A DNA stretch of 64,000 nucleotides, taken from contig NZ_JACHBR010000001.1 of assembly GCF_014200435.1 (NCBI RefSeq), positions 930,001 through 994,000 of the forward strand, read 5' to 3'. This document shows, one piece after another, positions 27,501-34,156 of this stretch; the stretch's first letter is position 1, and every line of letters begins with the position of its first letter. The notes under the pieces were generated by a model that was not told where the DNA came from, made no database searches, and worked only from the letters and a program-made list of their open reading frames with translations. This DNA is from Sphaerisporangium krabiense (GTDB lineage: Bacteria > Actinomycetota > Actinomycetes > Streptosporangiales > Streptosporangiaceae). The position numbers and the translations under genes were made by a program.

Positions 27501-28269
27501 ACGCGAGCACCTGAACCTGGCGCTGGAGATCCGCAGGGAGATCGCCGACCGGGCCGGGGAGGCCCACGACCTGGAGAACCTCTCCCGGACGCTGCGCCGG
27601 CTCGCCCGCTACGAGGACTCCCTCCAGCAGGGGCTGCAGGCGCTCAAGCTGTGGCGCGAGCTCGGCGTCCCCGCGGGCGAGGCCCGCACGCTCGGCGGCC
27701 TCGCCCGGACCTACATCCGCGTCGGCCTCACCGAGGACGCGCTGCGGGCCGCCGAGACGTCCCTGGCCATCCGCGAACGGGGCGGGGACGCCATGGGGCT
27801 CGGCCTCGACACCATGGCCCGCGTCCTGCTGCGGCTCGGGCGGCCGGAGCGGGCGCTGGACATGGCCGTCCGGGCCGTGGGAGAGATCCGCGAGATCGGC
27901 GACCGGCAGTACGAGGGGTCGGCCGTGAACAACCTGGCCAGGATCCTGCTCGCCCTCGGCAGGCCCGAGAAGGCGGAAGACCACGCGCGCCGGGCCCTGG
28001 AGATCGCCAAGGACGCCGGAGACCTGCGCGAGCAGGCCTCGTGCCGGCACACGCTCGGCCTGGTCGCCCAGCACCGCGGCGACCACGCGGGCGCGCTGCG
28101 CGACCTGGAGGAGAACCTGCGGCTGCTCCGCGAGACCGGCAACCACTCCCGCCAGGTGGAGGCGCTGCGCGCGCTCCGCCTCTCGCACGAGGCCATCGGC
28201 AACGTCCGGGAGGTTCAGGAGTGCGAGCAGCGCGCCCACAACATCCAGCGGTGGCTGGGCGGCTCGTGA
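24508..28269 (+). CDS. Crp-type cNMP/HTH - NB-ARC - TPR fusion regulator
   Basis: This 1253-residue protein starts at a GTG. Residues 15-140 form a cyclic-nucleotide-binding-like domain (LIEIFGPGHLEGELALWDWP) and residues 170-200 a Crp-type helix-turn-helix (TQTELASFAGVDRVAVARAF). From about 285 an NB-ARC module begins, with Walker A GMAGVGKSALAAYWGHL, a Walker-B-like MLVLVENAGED (Glu where Asp is usual) and LLPLALRITAAKL. From about 640 to the end is a long tetratricopeptide array (repeated GEAEAL, AEEHALRALRIRR). SARP/AfsR regulators have the same NB-ARC-TPR body but a different DNA-binding head. It likely acts as an ATP-switched transcription factor; the ligand and targets are unknown. Confidence 0.85.
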   Translation: MNNSNPGGPGTFWSLLGPIERDSLHAIGWIREFAPRQTLGDRDTLPDRVTVLLDGYAKELYGSADGDESLIEIFGPGHLEGELALWDWPCRGRIEALTPVRTLQVPKDRFVNFLAEELPAGAALMKSLGHRRMLAARRRAPGPGVRAPARIALHLIELALRFGRPSGAGVVIGPPLTQTELASFAGVDRVAVARAFHLWRPKGNGATCVHAHHDIVEHQGSTIRVKDMDALRAAAGPWAAEWEPSAVASAPGRTAARRQLPALRIPASGTAPAQLPAVGPCFAGRDAEIRFLDGLVTSPHRPRAVIVEGMAGVGKSALAAYWGHLVKGEHFSGGQLHLDLRGAPNRPLTTAEALGQLLRGLGVTGPQMPVDENELVAAYQRRLADRRMLVLVENAGEDPELIRPLLPPSNRCLLLVTTQATLAGHPGLTPSDGVEPLPLDVMAEHEALQLMSAVLGPGDARLREHPADATRLVRQCALLPLALRITAAKLVQHPAERIADTVRDLDGQDRLSKLAQDDEPRAAVRPAFEVSYRVLTAELRRTFRYLGLTTGPDIGIDACAALLDETVPDTRRRLRALSGLNLLTARSREGEGERFAVHDLLRVFAKERVLLEDSEAERTGAVRRLLTHYLATAMRAGDALGRPRRVLHDRAVRPHAASDAERDRHLTWFECERRNLVAAAHQAARHGLHSFAFDLADAVYDFMTSRGYVRDVIGVHKAGLASAQAMDDWPATARMLHHLAIAHRGIGQNVKALSYGEDARWGFQRLGDSRGEAEALDNLADVRGVLGRYRLAIEHSEASLRLHRLAADKAGEAEALDTISQNLRRLGEYAAAEEHALRALRIRRAVKDRAGEAETLLNLARLHYYRGAPRTAVVHGLEALSLRIDLSLRAHRGDEPNSAAPYRELARIHRHLGLRALARRDAEQALRLSRASGDRHGEGEALTVLGKLLRDGGAHAEALSRLWQAVRLGHEIGHKRGEAEARAAIGVVYFKLGRYAESREHLNLALEIRREIADRAGEAHDLENLSRTLRRLARYEDSLQQGLQALKLWRELGVPAGEARTLGGLARTYIRVGLTEDALRAAETSLAIRERGGDAMGLGLDTMARVLLRLGRPERALDMAVRAVGEIREIGDRQYEGSAVNNLARILLALGRPEKAEDHARRALEIAKDAGDLREQASCRHTLGLVAQHRGDHAGALRDLEENLRLLRETGNHSRQVEALRALRLSHEAIGNVREVQECEQRAHNIQRWLGGS

Positions 28270-28282
28270 CGGGGGTCCGGCG

Positions 28283-29281
28283 TTACTCGACGACCCAGTG
28301 GAGGAGGTAGTAGGACAGGGCCGCCACCAGGGCCGCCGCGGGGATCGTCAGGACCCAGGCCGTGACGATGTTGCCCGCCACGCCCCACCGCACCGCCGAC
28401 AGGCGCTTGGTCGCGCCCACACCCATGATCGCGCTGGTGATGGTGTGCGTGGTGGAGATCGGCGCCTTGGCGGCGATGGCCATCGTGTAGAGCACGAGGG
28501 ACGCCGCGCTCTCGGCGGCGAAGCCCTGCGCGGGGGAAAGGTGGATGATGCGCCGGCCCAGCGTCCTCATGATCCGCCAGCCGCCGGAGTAGGTGCCGAG
28601 GGAGATCGCCGCGGCCGCCGCCAGGATCACCCACTGCGGGATCGGGTCGTGCTCGGCGACGTACCCCCCGGTGTAGAGGGCGAGGAAGATGACGCCCATC
28701 GTCTTCTGCGCGTCCTGCAGGCCGTGGCCGAGCGCCATCGCGGCGGCCGAGACGGTCTGCGCGTACCGGAAGCCCCTGCCGGCCTTGTGGGGATTGGCCC
28801 GGCGGAAGATCCAGAGGATCGCGATCATGATGAGGGCGCCCAGGAGGAAGCCGATGAGCGGCGAGAGGATCATCGGGATGAGGACCTTCTGCACCACGCC
28901 GTTCCACTGCACGACGCTCGACGCGGCCAGGGCCGACCCGACGAGCCCGCCGATCAGCCCGTGGCTGCTCGACGACGGCAGCCCGAAGTACCAGGTGACG
29001 AAGTTCCACACGATCGCGCCGATCAGGCCCGCCCCGACGACCACCAGGCCGTGCGTGCCGGACGGCGGCTCGATGATGCCGGTTCCGACGGTCCGCGCCA
29101 CCTCGGTGCTGATGTGGGCGCCGACGAAGTTCATCGCCGCCGCCATGAACAGCGCGGCGCGAGGGGTGAGGGCGCGGGTCGAGACCGAGGTCGCGATCGC
29201 GTTCGCGGCGTCGTGGAAGCCGTTGGTGTAGTCGAACACCAGGGCGATCAAGATGACGCCGACGACGAGTGCGAACTCCAC
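28283..29281 (-). CDS. Inorganic phosphate transporter, PiT family
   Basis: A 332-residue membrane protein with about ten hydrophobic segments and the two family signatures: FDYTNGFHDAANAIATSVST in the first half and AKAPISTTHTITSAIMGVG in the second. PiT proteins are H+-coupled (or Na+-coupled) low-affinity phosphate symporters. The start is a GTG immediately after the TAA of the upstream DUF47 gene, so the two are translationally coupled. The length is that of the short bacterial Pit form. Confidence 0.93.
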   Translation of the reverse strand: MEFALVVGVILIALVFDYTNGFHDAANAIATSVSTRALTPRAALFMAAAMNFVGAHISTEVARTVGTGIIEPPSGTHGLVVVGAGLIGAIVWNFVTWYFGLPSSSSHGLIGGLVGSALAASSVVQWNGVVQKVLIPMILSPLIGFLLGALIMIAILWIFRRANPHKAGRGFRYAQTVSAAAMALGHGLQDAQKTMGVIFLALYTGGYVAEHDPIPQWVILAAAAAISLGTYSGGWRIMRTLGRRIIHLSPAQGFAAESAASLVLYTMAIAAKAPISTTHTITSAIMGVGATKRLSAVRWGVAGNIVTAWVLTIPAAALVAALSYYLLHWVVE

Positions 29282-29899
29282 TTAGCTTTCCTTGACCGCG
29301 ATCGACTCGATCGTGTTCGCCACGTGCTCGAAGGCGTCGGCGGCCATCTCCAGCTGATCGATGACCTCCTTCATCTTCATGACGGTGAGCGCGTCGTACT
29401 CACCGCTGAAGAGCTTGGCGAGCAGGCGGCGGTACACCTGGTCGCCCTGGTTCTCCAGGCGGTTGATCTCGATCCAGTACTCGTTCAGGTTGTTCATCGA
29501 GCGCAGCCGTGGCATGGCCTCGGCGGTCAGCTCGGCCGCGCGCTCCAGCACCTCGACCTGGCGCACGACCTCCTTGGGGAGATGTTCGATCTTGTAGAGG
29601 CCGATCAGGTCGGCGGCGGCCTCCATGTAGTCCATGACGTCGTCGAGATTCGAGGCGAGACGGTAGATGTCCTCGCGATCGAACGGCGTGATGAAGCTCT
29701 CGTTGAGACGATTCATGATCGCGTGGGTCCGCTCGTCACCCGCATGTTCGCAGGCGCGCATCTTTTCGGCCAGGGCTTCCCTGTCCGAACCGTCGCTGAT
29801 GATCTCTACCAGCAACCGGGATGCGGTGACCAGATTGTTCGCCGAGTCGGCGAACAAGTCGTAATAGCTGTCCTCACGCGGTGTGAGACGCAGGCGCAC
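29282..29899 (-). CDS. DUF47 family PhoU-like Pit accessory protein
   Basis: A 205-residue all-helical protein of the DUF47/PhoU-like group: RLRLTPREDSYYDLFADSAN at the start, CEHAGDERTHAIMNRLNESF, and RLASNLDDVMDYMEAAADLI, the metal-binding E/DxxxD-type helices of PhoU folds. It is typically encoded beside pit and modulates phosphate uptake. I choose the GTG at 29899, which has TGGAG seven to eleven nt upstream and fits homologues; a frame extends to 30058 but the added residues look non-coding. Confidence 0.9.
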   Translation of the reverse strand: MRLRLTPREDSYYDLFADSANNLVTASRLLVEIISDGSDREALAEKMRACEHAGDERTHAIMNRLNESFITPFDREDIYRLASNLDDVMDYMEAAADLIGLYKIEHLPKEVVRQVEVLERAAELTAEAMPRLRSMNNLNEYWIEINRLENQGDQVYRRLLAKLFSGEYDALTVMKMKEVIDQLEMAADAFEHVANTIESIAVKES

Positions 29900-30433
29900 G
29901 TCGTTCTCCAGATGTGCGGGGACTGTCCGCAGAGAAGAGTAAGGGGTACCAGCTGAAATGCGAAGTTCGCCGCACGAACCCCGTCTCGTAACCCTCCCTT
30001 CGTCCAGGAGTTGCCCATCATTCGCCGAACGACACCGCCCGGCGCCACGGTTCCTCACGAGACCCGCTGGAGCCCCACCTTCGTGGGCGACCGAGGTATC
30101 GGCCCCACCGTCCCGCCGGGCCCCGCGACCGAAACCCCCTGCCCCCGTAAGTCGGATTACACGCGGCGCCCTCCACCGAACCTACGCCCCGCCGCCCCTC
30201 CCGAACCGCCCAACACCCCAAGAAGCCCCAGAAAGGCCACAGAGGCCACACAGGCCGGGCCAAGACCATCAGAACCCGCGCCCCTGACGGGGGATCGGCG
30301 CGCCCGCTGAAGGGACGCCCCCGGCCCCGCCCAGGAGAGCGGACTCCTCCACGGCCGGAAGACAGGCCAGCCACCTCAACCCTCGAAGAGACGGACCTAC
30401 CTCACCCTCGGGACACTCGGCGAAAAGGACCTC
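29900..30433. other. 534-bp intergenic region, strongly C-rich on the plus strand
   Basis: No gene, tRNA or repeat family can be supported. Open frames on both strands are Pro/Arg-rich or Gly/Arg-rich and lack ribosome binding sites. The region must contain the promoter for the minus-strand DUF47-pit operon, but I find no clear hexamers. From about 30150 to 30420 the plus strand is notably rich in C and A over G and T. Confidence 0.4.
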
Positions 30434-31009
30434 TCAAACCGACGTCCGGTGGAAGTTCAGGAACGAGCGGCTCGGCGTCGGACCACGCTGCCCCTGGTAC
30501 CGCGACCCGTAGTGCGCGCTCCCGTACGGATGCTCGGCCGGCGAGCTCAGCCGGAACATGCACAGCTGGCCGATCTTCATCCCCGGCCACAGCTTGATCG
30601 GCAGCGTCGCGACGTTCGACAGCTCCAAGGTCACGTGCCCCTCGAACCCCGGATCGATGAACCCCGCCGTCGAGTGCGTGAGCAGCCCCAGCCGCCCCAG
30701 GCTCGACTTCCCCTCCAGCCTCCCCGCGATGTCGTCCGGCAGCCCGATCACCTCATAGGTGGACGCCAGCACGAACTCCCCCGGATGCAGGATGAACGCG
30801 TCCTCCCCGTCCGGCACCACCAGCCGCGTCAACTCGGCCTGCTCGATCGACGGATCGATGTGCGGGTAGCGGTGGTTCTCAAAGACCCGAAAATACCGGT
30901 CCAACCGGACATCGACGCTGGACGGCTGGATCATCGTCGCGTCGAACGGGTCGATCCTGACCCTGCCCGACTTGATCTCGGCACGGATGTCACCATCGGA
31001 TAGCAGCAC
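30434..31009 (-). CDS. dcd: dCTP deaminase
   Basis: A 191-residue trimeric dUTPase-fold enzyme. Key blocks are [40 protein letters not shown] (with the catalytic Ser-Arg and Thr-Ala-Gly region) and [19 protein letters not shown]. It converts dCTP to dUTP; the mycobacterial homologue also hydrolyses dUTP to dUMP. The start MLLSDGDI is the standard family start. It lies 141 bp from the divergent tRNA-Gly gene and shows normal length. Confidence 0.95.
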   Translation of the reverse strand: MLLSDGDIRAEIKSGRVRIDPFDATMIQPSSVDVRLDRYFRVFENHRYPHIDPSIEQAELTRLVVPDGEDAFILHPGEFVLASTYEVIGLPDDIAGRLEGKSSLGRLGLLTHSTAGFIDPGFEGHVTLELSNVATLPIKLWPGMKIGQLCMFRLSSPAEHPYGSAHYGSRYQGQRGPTPSRSFLNFHRTSV

Positions 31010-31150
31010 CTCAGCAACCTACCAACGCCCCACCCCCCCAACCGGCCCCGAGCCGACCCCACCCCCCGAATCCGAACTCGCCCCCCTCCAGGGAGGTGCC
31101 CGCCCCCAAGTTCCGCTAGAGTTATCCCCGTCGTCAGTCCCCTGACCGAC

Positions 31151-31224
31151 GCGGGTGTAGTTCAATGGCAGAACATCAGCTTCCCAAGCTGACAGCGCGG
31201 GTTCGATTCCCGTCACCCGCTCCA
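31151..31224 (+). tRNA. tRNA-Gly (anticodon CCC)
   Basis: The acceptor arms GCGGGTG / CACCCGC pair perfectly. The anticodon stem is TCAGC / GCTGA with loop TTCCCAA, so the anticodon is CCC. The T arm is GCGGG-TTCGATT-CCCGT, and CCA is encoded at 31222-31224. The 3' end is duplicated at 38422-38444, marking this tRNA as a probable integration site. Confidence 0.95.
31201..31223 (+). repeat. Left attachment-like repeat inside tRNA-Gly 3' end
   Basis: These 23 bases of the tRNA T arm and acceptor arm match 38422-38444 at 22 of 23 positions in direct orientation. The one difference is T versus C in the T loop. Duplications of a tRNA 3' end are the usual att pair made by tyrosine integrases. Confidence 0.7.
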
Positions 31225-31230
31225 ACATCT

Positions 31231-31530
31231 CTAAGCAAGCACCTCTGCCAGCAGTCTGAACGCTGGCACATGCCGAGGGCGGATCAGGCTGAAGTCTCGC
31301 CGGTCGATCGTCGCGATCTGAGTGATGCCCAAGCGCTCCGCGTTGGCGACCACGGACACGTCAGCCGGGTCAAGACGAGCGTCCCTGTAGAACTGGACGA
31401 GTTCGGCCATGCGCCGCACATCAGCGGGAAGCAGATCAACCGACTCGAATTCCTCAGTAACAAGATCAAGGAACTGCGCATGTGCGGCAGGACCCATATG
31501 CCTGGTGATCGTCCAACCGGCTTCAATCAA
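31231..31530 (-). pseudogene. PIN-domain ribonuclease remnant, N-terminus missing
   Basis: About 99 readable residues match the second half of a VapC-like PIN domain: HMGPAAHAQFLDLV, SVDLLPADVRRMAELVQFYR, ADVSVVANAERLGITQIATI and DRRDFSLIRPRHVPAF, which include the late acidic residues. The first strand with its essential Asp is absent, and no frame upstream supplies it. No antitoxin gene is adjacent. The stop lies only six bases beyond the tRNA, as expected for a truncated gene at an island edge. Confidence 0.6.
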
Positions 31531-31599
31531 GGAGGATGTCGCGCAGGTGGTGCTCGGCCACCAGGCAGTAGTGCGGGAGCCGCCGCCGCGGCCTCGCAG

Positions 31600-31740
31600 C
31601 CGACGAACTCACCGCGAAAGAACGGCAGCGGGTGTTCGGACTGTCCCACGCCTAGCTTACCGGCCGACGCCACGGCGATCGTGTGGTCGCCCGCGTCGAT
31701 CTCCTCGAGCACGGCCAAACGAAAGCCGTAGGGCGGGGCG
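31600..31740 (-). pseudogene. Flavin reductase-like C-terminal remnant
   Basis: The minus strand reads AVLEEIDAGDHTIAVASAGK then GVGQSEHPLPFFRGEFVG, which resembles the final strands of flavin-reductase-like FMN-binding split-barrel proteins (E-AGDHTI-V ... PL-FFRG). After that the sequence degenerates to Ala/Pro-rich residues and a stop near 31527. No N-terminal half is present, since the alpha/beta hydrolase promoter lies immediately upstream. I read it as a decayed fragment, with moderate confidence. Confidence 0.4.
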
Positions 31741-31845
31741 GCGGAACGCCGTCATCACATCCCACCTGATCACGGCCCATCCGCTTCCGAGGCAGGCGGT
31801 GCCGCTGCCGCGGTACCAGCATGACCAAGTTTCGCTCGTTAGTCC

Positions 31846-31870
31846 AACTATCGTTTGGCTTACGATAGTT
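31846..31870 (+). promoter_or_regulatory. Operator-like inverted repeat at the hydrolase start
   Basis: AACTATCGT at 31846-31854 and ACGATAGTT at 31862-31870 form a perfect 9-bp inverted repeat with a 7-nt spacer. The right arm overlaps a plausible -10 (TACGAT, 31861-31866), and the GTG start of the next gene follows within 4 bp, implying a leaderless transcript blocked by a dimeric repressor. The AT content is far above the surrounding DNA. Confidence 0.6.
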
Positions 31871-31873
31871 CTT

Positions 31874-32902
31874 GTGAAGATAAGAGCATGGGTCAAACGG
31901 CTCTGGATCACCCTCGCCTGCGTGCTCGCCCTGGCGATCGGGGCCAGTGCGTGGATCGTCGTGCAGAACGATTTCGCCGTGCGCGAGGTGCGGGTGACCA
32001 TCCCCGGACCGAAGCAGCCGCTGAAGGCGGTGCTCGCGCTGCCGACGGAGGGAAAGGGCCCGCGGGGACTGGTTGTCTTCGCTCACGGGGACGGCGTGGC
32101 CGACGCCTCCGGGGATGGGCTCTACCGGCCGATCTGGGAGGCGTTCGCACGTGCCGGATACGCCTCGCTGTCCTGGAACAAGCCCGGCGTCGACGGCGCG
32201 CCGGGGAACTGGCTCCACCAGAGCATGAGCGATCGCAGCGCGGAGGTCGAAGCCGCGCTGGACTGGGCGAAGAGGCGACCGGAGATAGACCCGAATCGGC
32301 TGGGCGTGTGGGGGATCAGCCAGGGTGGCTGGGTGCTGCCCAAAGTGGCGGGAGACCGTACCGACCTGCGCTTCATGATCCTGGTGGGCGCGGCGGTGAA
32401 CTGGTTGCGGCAGGGTGAGTACAACCTGCGGGCGCAACTTCATGATGAGGGTGCGCCGGACGGCAGGATCGACGCCGAGCTCCGCCGGCATGCCGCCCGG
32501 ATCCGCCTTCTGGAGGACGGCGCCGGGTATGACGAATACCTCGCGTCCCGGCTGGGCGACCCGCCGATGAGCGAGGACCGGTGGCGGTTCGTTCTCCAGA
32601 ACTTCCGCGCCGATGTGACGGACCAGCTTCCGAAGGTGCGTACCCCGACTCTTCTCGTGCTCGGGGGCCACGACCGCAACGTTGACGTCAAGGAAACCGA
32701 GGCCGCCTATCGTGCGGGCATCCCCCGGAACCTGCTCACGGTCGAGAAGTTCCGGGACGGCTCCCACAGCGCGGTCGAATACGAACTGGCCAAGCCCGGC
32801 AGCGTCTGGGGGCTGATCACGTTCGTCGCCGCGCCCCGCTCGCTCTACGTGCCCGGCTACCTCGACTCGCTCACCGAGTACGTGAAGAAGCACGGGCAGT
32901 GA
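31874..32902 (+). CDS. Alpha/beta hydrolase (esterase/dienelactone-hydrolase type), membrane-anchored
   Basis: A 342-residue protein from the GTG at 31874. An N-terminal hydrophobic anchor (RLWITLACVLALAIGASAWI) is followed by an alpha/beta hydrolase domain. The nucleophile elbow is GVWGISQGGWVLPK (Ser about residue 157), the acid is in LLVLGGHDRNVD and the His in RDGSHSAVEYE. The anchor suggests action at the cell surface. The opening codons include rare ATA and AGA, unusual in this GC-rich genome and in keeping with acquired DNA. The PaaX-like regulator gene follows 149 bp later. The substrate is unknown. Confidence 0.85.
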   Translation: MKIRAWVKRLWITLACVLALAIGASAWIVVQNDFAVREVRVTIPGPKQPLKAVLALPTEGKGPRGLVVFAHGDGVADASGDGLYRPIWEAFARAGYASLSWNKPGVDGAPGNWLHQSMSDRSAEVEAALDWAKRRPEIDPNRLGVWGISQGGWVLPKVAGDRTDLRFMILVGAAVNWLRQGEYNLRAQLHDEGAPDGRIDAELRRHAARIRLLEDGAGYDEYLASRLGDPPMSEDRWRFVLQNFRADVTDQLPKVRTPTLLVLGGHDRNVDVKETEAAYRAGIPRNLLTVEKFRDGSHSAVEYELAKPGSVWGLITFVAAPRSLYVPGYLDSLTEYVKKHGQ

Positions 32903-33051
32903 CCGCGGGGGAACTCCGTCACCCGCTGACCGCCTCGGCAGAAAGCACAGCAGCTGCTCTCATCTACGAGCACCGATTTCTGGCTCTCCTTCTCGAAGGG
33001 AGATCTCCTGCAACGTGATGACACGCTCACCGTTTCTTGGAAGGTCACAGC

Positions 33052-33990
33052 ATGGACGTCCACGTCCCCACCCGGATGCTCGTCGAAGCGCTCATCCGCA
33101 CCGACCTCACAGTCGACGCCGGCGACCTCTACGCGACCGCGAACCTGCTGGGCATGAACGACCAGCAGGTTCGCCTGTGCGTCAAACGCCTGGTCGCCGA
33201 GGGACGCTTCCTCCAGGAGGGACGGGGGCGCAAGGCGATCCTGCGCGCCACCAGTAGCGCCGAACGCGCGATAAGTCTCGACGTCGAGTCGGTCACCCAC
33301 GCCTTCCACCAGGACGCCGGGCTAGCCCCCTGGGACGGCGCTTGGCACCTCGTCGGCTTCGCCGTACCGGAAAGCGCGCGGCCCGCCCGCGACGCGTTGC
33401 GCACCGCCCTCACCTTCCTCGGCGGCGCCGCCATCCACGGGGGCCTCTACCTCAGCGCCAATCCGTGGGAGCCGTACGTCGAGGAGCACGCCCGCCGACT
33501 GGACATCCTCGACCACGTCACCTTCCTGACCACCCGGGACCTCCGCCGCGGCGAGGAGACCGATCCCGTCGCGCTCACCCGGGCCATGTGGCCGCTGGAC
33601 GAGATCGCCGAACGTTACGACCGGCTCGCCGCGGTGGCGGAGCCCCGGCTCGCGCTCATCGAGGATCCCGCCGCCCTGTCCGGGACGCGGCGGCTGACCA
33701 TCGCGGTGGAACTGGCCGCGGAGTTCACCCGCGCGATGGAGGCGGACCCGCTCCTGCCTCCCGAACTTCTCCCTCAGCCCTGGCCCGGCGCCCGGGCCCG
33801 CGCCCTGACCGCGCGCTGCTGGTCGCTGCTGGAGGAGCAGAGCGGCCAGGAGGACAGCGGCATCCGCCTGTTCAGGCTCTACGGCGGCATAAGCCGTCAC
33901 GACACCTCTACGACGACCTCCACCGACCCGGTCCGCTTGACCAGGCCGGCAAAAGACCGGCCGGAATCGATCGCCACCTCGGGCGGGTGA
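33052..33990 (+). CDS. PaaX family transcriptional regulator
   Basis: A 312-residue protein. The N-terminal winged helix (ATANLLGMNDQQVRLCVKRL) and the central PaaX-like region (WDGAWHLVGFAVPESARPAR, GGLYLSANPWEPYVEEHA) match the PaaX family, and the C-terminal part (WPLDEIAERYDRLA, ALTARCWSLLEEQ) completes it. PaaX represses phenylacetate catabolism using phenylacetyl-CoA, but no paa genes are in view. I start at the ATG at 33052, which has GGAAGG 7 nt upstream. It may control the preceding alpha/beta hydrolase gene. Confidence 0.82.
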   Translation: MDVHVPTRMLVEALIRTDLTVDAGDLYATANLLGMNDQQVRLCVKRLVAEGRFLQEGRGRKAILRATSSAERAISLDVESVTHAFHQDAGLAPWDGAWHLVGFAVPESARPARDALRTALTFLGGAAIHGGLYLSANPWEPYVEEHARRLDILDHVTFLTTRDLRRGEETDPVALTRAMWPLDEIAERYDRLAAVAEPRLALIEDPAALSGTRRLTIAVELAAEFTRAMEADPLLPPELLPQPWPGARARALTARCWSLLEEQSGQEDSGIRLFRLYGGISRHDTSTTTSTDPVRLTRPAKDRPESIATSGG

Positions 33991-34156
33991 ACGCCGGGTC
34001 CCAGGCCGGTGGCGACTTCGACCGCACGTCCGGCCGTGCGGGGATCTGGTCCACCGACGGGGAGCCGGTCACCGGGGCGAGCGCCGTCTGCCGCTTCGGG
34101 CGCCGGAACGGCCTCTGGTCGGATGAGTCGTTCGTCCGGCCACGCCGCAACCGCCC

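Noticed and set aside
29958-30374. Several 100-codon frames on both strands between the phosphate operon and dcd
   Set aside because: All are Pro/Arg- or Gly/Arg-rich, overlap each other on both strands and lack start signals.
31231-31530. Complete VapC toxin of a toxin-antitoxin pair
   Set aside because: The N-terminal catalytic Asp region is missing and no antitoxin gene is adjacent, so I call it a remnant.
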